From: Ancylostoma caninum
Lineage: Eukaryota; Nematoda; Chromadorea; Rhabditida; Ancylostomatidae
Assembly: GCA_037903475.1 (NCBI GenBank)
Contig: JBAJFG010000002.1
Location: forward strand, 2,728,001 to 2,792,000
Reading direction: 5' to 3'
DNA: 64,000 bases
Position numbers and translations under genes: made by a program. Below are positions 45,381 through 55,111 of this stretch, one piece after another. Position 1 is the stretch's first letter, and each line of letters starts with the position of its first letter. The notes beneath the pieces are model-generated. The model saw only the letters and a list, made by a program, of their open reading frames with translations. It ran no database searches and was not told the origin of the DNA.

Positions 45381-46374
45381 CTAGAGTCTGTTTGGCAGAA
45401 AAAATGGCAAGAGAAAATGTTGATGACCTATTTTCCGGGTGCTTGGGAAGACAAATAGCAAGAGAATATGTTGACGACCCACTTTCCTGGACAGGCACAT
45501 ACGACGCATCGGCTTTGCAGTCGATGAGTCGGTTCACTTTCTCAAGTTTGAGGTACGTAGGGAGTCGTATATTAGGAAAGTGCCGGGTCAGTCCGAAGTG
45601 TGCTAGGCAGGATCACAGCCTGTTTTTTGCATGATGATACATATCTCCGTGGTACTCCTCCCAACACGCACTATGTATAGTGCGCAGCCGGCTGAACACA
45701 ATGGCGACATCCACGTATTTCGTGCCTCGCGGCACGGAATCGATGGATGTCATCGGTTCAACTGCTTGAGGAGGCACCTCACGCAAACTACTTCCTGCCC
45801 ATTAAATGTAAAGCCTGAACATAACTTTGGAGGCCTCTCCCGGCAATGGGAGGGAGTAGGAGTACGTGGCGAAATCTAACGTACAATGTTAAAGCGCAGT
45901 TTTTGCATGGCGACCTATTTGGCAAGATTTGTATGGCGACGTGTTTGGGCAAAGTTTGTATGGCGACCTATTTGGCAAGGTTTGCATGGCGACCTATTTG
46001 GCGGGACATCATGTTTGGCAAGACATTTGGCGGAGTTCGTTTGCCCGGCTCGTTGGCCATCCCGTTTCCTAGGTTGCCGAACAAACCTCGCCAAATGGGT
46101 CGGCAATGGACTTCAGAGAAGCGGGTCGGCAATAGACTTCAGAAATAAGCCTAATCCTATGTTTAGGCACGGGTTTAAGACGCTTAGGTGTCACAGGAGT
46201 GCTCTCCCTCCCCCCTCCCTAACTCCATTTCCTCCGATATTCGTGTTCAGCACCACATCGCAACGTTTCAGCAGAATAAAATCCTCAAATGTTTAGGGGA
46301 CCGGATGTAAAATACAGCCAGTTTTCTCGATAGCTGACATCAAATACGACGAAAACTATTACCAAAACCTGATT
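45381..46374. repeat. Mostly featureless stretch with a ~26-bp tandem repeat
   Basis: Four imperfect units at about 45,901-46,010 with the landmark TTGCATGGCGACCTATTTGG. Phrases like TTTGGCAAG also occur before and after. No host gene is seen. Confidence 0.6.
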
Positions 46375-47065
46375 TACAGGAGACGTCAATCACGATCAGT
46401 ATTCCCGCGGGATGGCGCCCCGTACCACCCGCGCGGCGCTGCGGGTGGTGCGGGGCGCCATCCCCCAGGAATACTGGCTGGGTGCTGCGGCTGGTGGATG
46501 TTGGGGGATTTTCAGCTTTTCTTTAGTTTCTGCGACAATTTCATTCATTTGTGGGCCTTCTTGGTAACTGTTTAAGATAGAGTGGCGCTGTGGGCAATCG
46601 CACTCTTCTTCGGATGTTTCTGGGTTGAGTTGAACTTTCACAGGTGCTTCAGCAAGAACTTCTACCTACCGTCAGTAACTTCGATAAAGAACGCACGACG
46701 CAATGTCTTCACACGATTGACCTAAACATCATGGTGAATAGGAGAAAGCTAGTCATCAACCACAGTGAAGACTGCAAATAACGCGATACAACAGCTTTCT
46801 AATAAGCAATGAGATAAAACCTCTTCGTGGAACTGCAGGACGATATCTTCCTCAAACTCAGATATTAGAACTGAATCGGCGCCACTCTATCTCAAACATT
46901 TATCAAGAAGGCCCACAAATGAGTGAAATTGTCGCAGAAACTGGAAAAAAGCTGAAAATCCCCGCAACATCCACTTGCCGCCTCACCCAGCCAGCCCGCC
47001 GCGCCGCGTGGGTGGTACGGCGCGCCATTCCGCGGGAATACTGATCGTGATTGGCGTCCCCTGTA
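46375..47065. mobile_element. TA-flanked foldback element with GC-rich arms
   Basis: The left end TACAGGAGACGTCAATCACG, then ATCAGTATTCCCGCGG, is repeated inverted at the right end (CCGCGGGAATACTGAT...GTCCCCTGTA). Inner inverted segments around CCCACAAATGAGTGAAATT (46,912) and its counterpart (46,533) show arms of at least 250 bases. A second small palindrome (GCGCCCCGTACCACCCGC against its complement) lies at 46,414-46,463. No transposase. Confidence 0.75.
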
Positions 47066-47248
47066 CTACCACGGCGACAATCCCAACGTGAGGCGCGTGG
47101 CAGCGCCGCGTGTTTCGCGAGTCCGCAGCACAGAACTTTGCCTTCGAGCTCTGAAAATTTTCGTCATGCAGCGCTGTACAGATGCTTATATAGCAGTTGC
47201 TCAAAAACGAACTTACACAGCATGCAAGCCTGATGAGTTAACCTCAAC

Positions 47249-47927
47249 TTAAAGGCAGCATTCACGGGAATTTTTAGCTCTGAAGGAAGCCGTTTATCGC
47301 GTAGCCGGCCGCTGAACAATTACAAAAGTAAGTTGAACACAGCAAATAGAGGCCTACCTGCGAAGATACTGCCGTGGACACATCTACCGCTGTGGACAAA
47401 AGGGGTTCCGTCGCCTCAGCTAACGCCATTGACTGGGTGTGCGCATGTGGTTCAGCGCAGGGTTTTGTGTGGAATGAGCACCATTTGCAGGGTTTCGAGG
47501 AGGACCCATCACGGAACACTCGTCTGCTCTGTGGACCCACATGAAATAGCGCCATCATTTCCTGTGTTTCCCGCGTGTTTCACGCTACATCATTACTGTC
47601 GATGAGTGCGTCGTCGCTAAAAACTCCGCGTTATTTCATGTGTGTCCACAGGGCGGACGAGTGTTCCTTGATGGGTCCCGCCACGAAACCCTGCAAATGG
47701 TGCACAATCCAATGAACCCCTCCGCTAAACCTTATGCGCGCACCCAGCCGATAGCATTAGCTGAAGCGACGGAACCCCCTCTGTCCAGAACGGCAGATGT
47801 GCCCACGGCAGTATCTTCGCAGATATTCCCCTATTCGCTGTGTTCAACTTACTCTTGTGATTGTCGGCCTGCTACCCGGTAAGTGACTCCCTTTGGAGGT
47901 GAAAATTTCCGTGAGTGCTGCATTTAA
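47249..47927. mobile_element. TTAA-type palindromic MITE
   Basis: The left end TTAAAGGCAGCATTCACGGG is matched inverted by the right end (CCGTGAGTGCTGCATTTAA). Long inner arms include AGTAAGTTGAACACAGC near 47,330 and its complement near 47,837. Its right TTAA is shared with the next element. Confidence 0.75.
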
Positions 47928-48381
47928 AGGCAGCAGGAGCTGAAATTCTCGACTCTGAGCTGGGCTGCGGGTGGTGAAGTACAGACTCAGCATATCATAA
48001 ATGTGAAACGAAGACAGACAATAATGGCTTACCTGCAGAGAAAATGGAACATTCGTCGCGAACACGCCTGGCCGTGTTCGTGCGCGGACGAGTTTTCCCC
48101 GGCGCGAAAGCCATTGCGGCGCGTTGTTTTGGCCGAGTCCCGCCATGAAACCCTGTGAATTGAATGCATTTCCCTTTGCCACGCACCGCAATGGCTTTTG
48201 CGCCGGGGAAAACTCGTCCGCGCGCGAACACGGCCAGGCGTGTTCGCGACGAATGTTCCATTTTCTCTGCAGGTAAGCCATCATTGTCTGTGTTCGTTTC
48301 ACATTTATGAAGTGCTGAGTCTGTACTTCACCACGCGCACCTCAGCTCGCAGTCGAGGATTTCAGCTCCTGCTGCCTTTGA
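47924..48381. mobile_element. TTAA-type palindromic MITE, copy 2
   Basis: The same element as 20726-21196: AAAGGCAGCAGGAGCTGAAA at the left end and its complement at the right, with the same inner GC-rich blocks. The right TTAA is altered to TTGA. It is joined directly to elements on both sides. Confidence 0.85.
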
Positions 48382-48698
48382 AGGGGAAGGCATGCTTGGC
48401 GACGGCGATGTTGTCGCGGGTTCTTGGCACGATGCTAGCGACGCGATCTACCGTTGGCCATCCATTCTTCACGAAAAACTGCACATTTTTATGGGGTCCA
48501 GCCATTGAAAATCAGGGCGTCGCGATGACCGAGCATGGCATGGGAGCGACGTGTCCGCGATGTCATCGCGCGGGATAGCTGCCACATTTTCACGAAAGGA
48601 GCGGCACAGCCAAGGATGGTGTGAGCTAAAACGGCAGATTTTGAACAGATTGTGATTGCTCCGCGATGCGATGCTCGTCAAGCATGCCTTCCCCTTAA
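48378..48698. mobile_element. Short MITE with 17-bp inverted ends
   Basis: AAGGGGAAGGCATGCTTG (48381-48398) is matched by CAAGCATGCCTTCCCCTT (48679-48696), perfect inverted repeats. The right flank is TTAA; the left flank TTGA is shared with the previous element. No coding capacity. Confidence 0.8.
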
Positions 48699-50270
48699 GG
48701 CCCTAAAGAGCCCAAAGAGACGTGACGACTCAGACACTCGTAGCGGGCCACCCTCGCTACCATTAGCGGCCGGGCAAACGTAGCAGCCGCGGGCCGGCCG
48801 CGAATGGGTGACAGGTCCGGCCTGAGATGGCAGGCTGCTGGGCCGGAAGAATTATCATTCGATCACCTTTGTGCCTATGGGTGCCCCATGGGGATACAGT
48901 TGACCTTGAGGCTCTTTGTTATCAATGATTTTTTGTCGTCAATGCTCCACTCCAGTGAAATAAGGCTTTTTATTATAGAAAAAAAAACTTTGCATGGAAC
49001 CGCTGCACATAAAACAAAAATAAACGTACAAATTACCTACTGTATTCTGTGATGATATAACATGATCTAGAACAATAAATCTAGAACAATAAATACATTA
49101 GGGAAAACAGTGTTGCCTGCAAGGTTAAATACAAAACTCACAATCTCATTGAACAAAAAAACAACACAAATAATATGGTCTTTCAGTAAGATGAACATGG
49201 CAGCGCACTGGTACTTTGTTTAATTTTCATAGAATGAGTATGAATTCTGAAGATAATCAATCAAAAGAGAAGAAGATGAGTGTACAGCCCATTCAACCGG
49301 CAGTCGGTATTGATGGAAGGATCATGGACTGATATGCGGCCAGTTTCAATCAATATCAAGCATGCTTGATAGTGCACAATCGCACCATTCAGCTCCAGTC
49401 CGTGAATGCACCAGTACCGACTCCTTTCCGAATGCCCTATAATCCCATGCATTTCAATATCTCGTTCCGGGAGCCGCTATTACAATCCAAACATGAGATT
49501 ATCCTTGTCGAATGCTGCGTCCCAAATATGAGATACCTTCTTCAAGCGGAATTCTATAATGAAACAATTTATGCTTTTCACTAGAGATGGTGACTGAGAA
49601 ACTTAGAACTTACACCTTTAAACCCACAGATTCGCATAACTTTCACTCTTTTATTCCATTTGACTGCATGAGTACATCTTCCTTGGACGATCTTCTAGTC
49701 CTCCATGATATAAAACTCAAACGTTTTCCACAATTAAGTAGAATGAGATTTGAAGGTAATGAAGTACCATCTGAAAGTATTTAGACACATATAATGAAAA
49801 CTCACAATATCCAAACAATTCTATCGATTAGAAAACAATTTAAGCACATGTCAATACAAAATAAGCAACGGACAAAACGTGAATGAATAATTGTAAGCGA
49901 AAAGAATCGATATTGCATGCGTGACCTCACGCAACGGCGGCATCCCCTTCGCAACGCTGCCAAGTTTTTATGGGCGACCGGGTGGGCCGCGAAAATTTAA
50001 GGGCCGCTGCCCGGCCTGTAATAAGCCACGCCCACAAAATAGGGCCGCTGCTGGGCCTGTCTTCCCAAATGGGTGCGCGGGCCGCCCGCTCCCAGTGTCT
50101 GAGGATGTGACTTGTACGCAATTACACCGCCTACAACTAAACTGACGTCAACAGGATCAAATCTCATCTGATGACATTGCTGTTTCGTCCGCTAATTTAG
50201 TACTGCAGGTTTGTTGCCTCGTTTCGCAATGTTGTAGAACGTGTCTGTGACGGTTTATTAATGTCCTTCA
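48699..50270. promoter_or_regulatory. Intergenic region with GC-rich patches, likely upstream region of the p47 gene
   Basis: GC-rich patches lie at about 48,735-48,850 and 49,930-50,105. The second, 200-380 bases before the p47 start codon, contains CCACGCCCAC (50026-50035), a GC-box-like site. Two short frames at 49366-49784 are not recognised. The promoter role is inferred from position only. Confidence 0.3.
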
Positions 50271-50277
50271 GTTTCAG
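50271..50277 (+). promoter_or_regulatory. Candidate trans-splice acceptor for the p47 gene
   Basis: GTTTCAG, 29 bases before the chosen ATG, is a typical nematode 3' splice site with no obvious upstream exon, so it may accept a spliced leader. A cis-spliced 5' exon is the alternative. Confidence 0.4.
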
Positions 50278-50306
50278 GGTTTACATCGATAGTACTACAT
50301 TCGAAA

Positions 50307-53300
50307 ATGAGCAAAAGGTGCGTTCCATACATGTTCTCAGTTCTCCAATTATTTTTTTACCTCCACTTCTTTTTTGCTTCTCCCGACTATGTTTCCTTAT
50401 TGTTGTAAAGTGGAGAAGATGTGATTTTGCCCCACTTATTTCGCATTAATCCAGCATTCATGCATTGCGAAACTGGTTGGGGTCAGTCAATTTTCCGACA
50501 TTTTCATTTATTCTTTTTGTTAAATCGGATTTTTGAAGGTTCGCTACACTAGCCAGCTTACGAAAGGAGGAACACGACAGCGGGGAAGAGTCAGATGGTG
50601 GTGGCGAGAGGCAAGGTTTCTTCGTTGGCGGTTCTGAGCATAGGTAAATAATTGCTTGTACTTGTTCCACCGTTCACATATTCCAGCTGCAGAAAACATA
50701 TACAGTCTAATCTAATGTGGAATACGGCATGCACTTAGTTTCGCCGATCCTACATTTTGAGCCACGGTCCTCTTAAAAGAATCATTAGTGTGCATTTTCA
50801 TAGGAACTCTACGCAGCGGCTATGATCGCATTTGCATGTTTATTATTAGTAGCGGGCACCAGAAATGCAATCCTATCACAGCAACACCAAGCTGTGGCTG
50901 TGTAAGGGTTTGTGGCATTTCATTAACAAAAACCTGCTCAGAATTCCCTGCAGATAGATTAGATGCGCGGTGATATGATGCATTACTCAATCACATGTAA
51001 AACAGAAGATTTCAACTTTAAAATTCAGCGGGCAACAAGTATTAGGACCCGAACGTCCTAGTCGCGACAGCCCGAATATGGTAGAACGAGTGTTTGATGC
51101 TGCACGACAACACGGAGCGGAAGCACTTACTTCAAATGATGTATCTTCACAGGTAGTTCTCCTTGCATGCAAGATAAACCCAGTTATTGTACATCAACAC
51201 GGCGGTTTCATTGTTGTTCTATTATAATTCTACTTTTTCTAGTACATACTTATTATTATTCAGCGACGTTAATGGTTTTTTTTTTCATCTGTCAAGCTAT
51301 TCGTACTTCGTCTAGAAACCATAAGTTTTGCTACCATTAGTGGCAACCGAAATCTGTACAATAAGCGTCGATGAAAGTGCATTTTGTGGACTCGGGAGGC
51401 ACGCGGCGCTGGCTGATCGCTCGCACTGGAGTCGTCGCCCTAGTCCCAAGTCAGGGTTTTCTTAGTAGTTTTCACTCTATTAGATGTCAACAAAAAAGAA
51501 AAGAAAACGTAGAAGCTATCGAGAAAACCGTATTATTTGCTATCATTCTAACGATTCCAGCTCGAACACTCGCATCGCGTGCTTGCCGAATCCGCGAAAA
51601 ACGTATTTCCACCAACGCTCACTGTATGGATAGAAGACGATGATAACGCTTGTAATGAGCGAATTCCGTTTTCCTGCCGGAAATGTCATGAGGCATACCT
51701 TGTCGTTACTTTCAGAAACGAGAAAAATTGTCGCTTAGATTTCCTCAGTTAGCTCACTGCTGAAATAGGTCATTTCGGTCATCGTAGTTATCCGCTGTAG
51801 TTGATCGTATTTCAAATCTGAAGCTTTGATCACATTTTTTCAATGATGTTCTAGCACCACCATCGTACACATTTTGGAGGAGGCGGAGTGCGCTTGGGGG
51901 ATCCTTCTTTAGGACCACAGCTACCTGCAAGTGACTCAAGTAGTGGAGGAAGTGACAATGAACCCGATGAGGTTAGATATCAGTTTAAAACTGCTAAAGC
52001 TTAACTACTGTGCAATTTCAGGTCGTCGTGGAGCTTTTCATGTGGGAGAACGGATTCTCGATTGACGATGGACCACTACGTACTTTTGACCAGCCTGAGA
52101 GTCGGCAGTTTCTAGAAAGCATCATGCAGGGGTAGGTGTTCATAGGCGCTGGAGACTCTTGAACTTCATATGATCCGCATGAGGAACAGTGAAAACGGTG
52201 GTGCAGTATATCTAGCAGAGTGAATAAGAGTGAGAACGTTGTCAGCCGTCCGTAGCCTTGATAATGTCTGTATGTTGAGAGAACTTGTAAGGGGAAACTT
52301 CTGGGACTACGCGCTTTCTTGATTGACATGGGGTTGCGCGTCATCGATAAGATGACAGCTGGAGATGATATTACTAGTCAGGATGACACTGTAACTACGA
52401 AGCACTCATTACTCACATTTCTCCTTCCACTCTCGATCTCATTCACTCCCTTACAGTGTAATTAATGTATTCCACTGAACCACCGCATTTATTCTGCATA
52501 CGGACAATATAAGTCCAAGAGTCTCCACGCTCTTTAACAACATGTCTCAAATTACACCCTATTGTCGAGGTTGGACTTCTCTGTGAGTGTACCAAATGAA
52601 TTCGACGCAATAATGTTTGTACTATCAGTCTAGAAGTTCTTGCGTATCGACATGAGCAGCTGGTGCCACTCATGCCGGTGCGCAAGAATTTCTAGACTGA
52701 TAGTAGACCAGCAGCGTACCTCTTGTCACGCAGCCACTTTATCGGGTGGCGGTCAAGACGTACGCCGCGACGCGACCGCGTCGCACGCGTTTACTTCTCT
52801 AGTTCAGGTTGTTTCTTCAAATTCGAAGCACTACATGACAGTGGTGGCCACCTTCTCAAGTTTGTTGGTTCCGATAACATTCATCTGTCCCATCCAAGCT
52901 TAGAAAGGTTGTCCATATCCACGCAGAACTGCTCATACCCTCGAAAGCTGCAGCCGCGACGCGCACATGAATCGACCAATCACAGAACAGCAGCGTACCT
53001 CTTGTCACGCAGCCCACTTTATCGACCTTGTGTTACAATCGGTTTAATGAAAATTGGTGCTCCGAGGGATAATACGGAATTACCAACCATGCAAAATTGA
53101 AATTCAGTTCAAGATCAATTTGCTAACAGGTTAAGATCAATAGTGCATGGTATTTTCAGAATAATGTTGGCGATTCATCACTATTGTTGTGCAATACCAC
53201 AGTTATGGTTTTTTTCTGTTTATTTTTTTCTGCAGTTTATTATTCGCTTTGTAAGATGAAATGAAAGTGAAAGAAATTCCATAGTTTTGCATATCAGCTC

Positions 53301-54813
53301 ATTTTTCGTGGTGCTCAGTAAGATTGCATTTGGAAACACCGGGATGGGTCGTAGTGTATTTTCCTTTGAATTATGATTTTTCGCAGATTTTAGCCGTGTA
53401 CCAGACGAACTTCTTGCGGCACATCCCCGTCGTCGCATTGATTTGCGTATGCAGAGGCGTTCTGGACCATATGAGCCACCAAAATTGAAGCCTTTCCAGG
53501 TTTGGAACTTTAGAATTTTGTGATGCTTTCTGAAATGATATTATTGAACTGTGAGGTCGCACTTGCTACCCACTTCACCTGTCTTTGCATTGACGTTTTT
53601 CATAGGGTGCTGGGGTCCGCCTTGGTGCTGTTGTTCCTCAAGTCGTTTCCTCAGCGGCGCCTTCATCTTCGTCTCCAGCTGCTCAAGGTATGCACGCTTC
53701 TTACCTTCTCACCTCTTGGACCACCAATGGTTTGTATGCATATGTTGTTCTTTTTTTTTTAAATTCGTTTCTTCAATATTTCGCCCATTACTTACCTAAT
53801 CCTGTCTCAGATTCGGAAAATAACCTGGATAAAGCTCAGGCTGGTGTCGAACTGGACAACAATTCGCCCGTAACTCAGGTGCTGGATGAGAGCTTTTTGC
53901 ATTGCATTAAATTCCTGCATGTTGTTGGCGCACTTTTTTCCAGCTTGTGCCTATCTCTTTTCATGGATTCTGTCCGCGTAAATTTCAGTCATTTTAGGAA
54001 TATTGTTCAGGTTCAAATTCGCTTGCCAAATGGTCAGCGGGTAAGCGGGAAGTTTAACCACGCTCACACTGTTTCTGTAATCAGGAACTTCCTGGTCACG
54101 TATGGCTTTACTTTTATATTTCCGTTTTTTCACATTCTATAGCGATACTGTAAAATTCAGAGCGTATCCGGACATGGCCGCCACTGCTTTTCAGCTAATG
54201 ACAACCTTTCCGAATAAGGTAATATGCACGTAAAAATATTTCTCTAACTCTCAAGCAGATTTCTTCAGAACAGCTAGGGAGGGAAGTTTTTGTGGAAAGA
54301 TGTTGCAACTTCCAAAATAGCATAGTTGGAAACTAGGGAGGAAAGAGAAGTGTGGAATATTCAACTCAAGAGAGGGTTACACTTTAGAGGAAGGAATGAG
54401 GAGGAAATAAGAACATGTAGCTGTATACAAGATTCCAGTGCAAACGAACAAGGTAGCGACCAGGACAGGGACTGCACCATCTGTGCAAGGATTCAACGTA
54501 CGCGTGAACATAGTACATAATTTTGTGCAATGCGCATTATGAGTAGAATAGTGTTTTGGAGGAATGCCGGAAATAAGTTTCTAGTTGATCTCCATATAGT
54601 AAGGTCGTTTTTGAGGCAAGAAAAAAATCAAGTGAAAAACTGTGGTCAGGATTAGGGGTGGTGGAGAGAATGAGTTGTACAGAATGGAATGTCGAGAGGT
54701 GATGGAGAGTATCCAGACAAATTTGCGCTTTCCAGGTAATCGATGATGAGTCGATAGATTTAAAGGACGCTGGGCTTCTCAACGCTGTTGTTGTAGTGAA
54801 ACTGTGCACATAA
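50307..54813 (+). CDS. ubxn-2: p47/NSFL1C-type p97 cofactor (SEP and UBX domains)
   Basis: Eleven exons keep frame: 50307-50317, 50539-50643, 51029-51152, 51855-51971, 52022-52131, 53394-53499, 53606-53687, 53811-53878, 54011-54099, 54143-54218, 54736-54813 (966 nt, 321 residues). The product is an adaptor that recruits the p97/CDC-48 ATPase, known in the family for Golgi and nuclear-envelope membrane fusion. Residues 30-80 hold [17 protein letters not shown], a p47 signature. Residues 120-191 are the SEP domain ([20 protein letters not shown], then [15 protein letters not shown]). Residues 242-321 are the UBX domain ([23 protein letters not shown], ending VVVVKLCT); FPNK stands where many UBX domains have FPR, as usual for p47. 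The N-terminal UBA domain of vertebrate p47 is not seen. The acceptor for exon 6 is ATTTTAG at 53387-53393, because the earlier CAG would put a stop in frame. The first two exons are the least certain. Confidence 0.9.
52621..52704. repeat. Intronic hairpin with 24-bp arms
   Basis: ACTATCAGTCTAGAAGTTCT then TGCG (52621-52644) is matched by its complement at 52681-52704 with one mismatch, leaving a 36-base loop. It lies in the fifth p47 intron and may be the end or core of a small element. Confidence 0.7.
52708..53024. repeat. Direct repeat pair in p47 intron 5
   Basis: CAGCAGCGTACCTCTTGTCA followed by CGCAGCC(C)ACTTTATCG occurs near 52,708 and again near 52,990, about 282 bases apart, with one base difference. 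The sequence between contains no exon. Confidence 0.7.
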
Positions 54814-54930
54814 ACGATGAACCTTCCTACCGCTCATTAAGGTTCTACCAGTTTGTGATGCTCTTTTGTATGCATACTTGTTTCTTACCGGTTCTTTCGT
54901 TTGATAGGCTCCGGACTGTACTTGTCTGCT

Positions 54931-54937
54931 TTTTCAG
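54931..54937 (+). promoter_or_regulatory. Candidate SL2-type trans-splice acceptor
   Basis: TTTTCAG lies 124 bases after the p47 stop codon, within the usual intercistronic distance of nematode operons. A second candidate, TCTACAG, directly precedes the NDUFA12 ATG (55105-55111). Which is used cannot be told from sequence alone. Confidence 0.4.
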
Positions 54938-55111
54938 CAGTTAATGTCTTTTGGTGTTTGCTTCTAGACTGTTAAAGAATGATAATAAAATTCTTCACAT
55001 GAAATTCATTCTTTCTTGGTTTTTGAGGTCGATGGAAGTCCTTTGTACTTGTTACTACTATTTTGTATTTTTCTGCCTCCTTGTACATCTGGAAGTATGT
55101 GTAGTCTACAG

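Noticed and set aside
47844..48302. 152-codon minus-strand frame
   Set aside because: It lies across two palindromic MITEs; the same peptide appears in mirror-image frames at 20,673-21,282.
53381..53393. Use of CGCAG at 53,382-53,386 as the exon 6 acceptor in the p47 gene
   Set aside because: With the donor at 52,132 it would create an in-frame TAG; using ATTTTAG restores the SEP domain frame.
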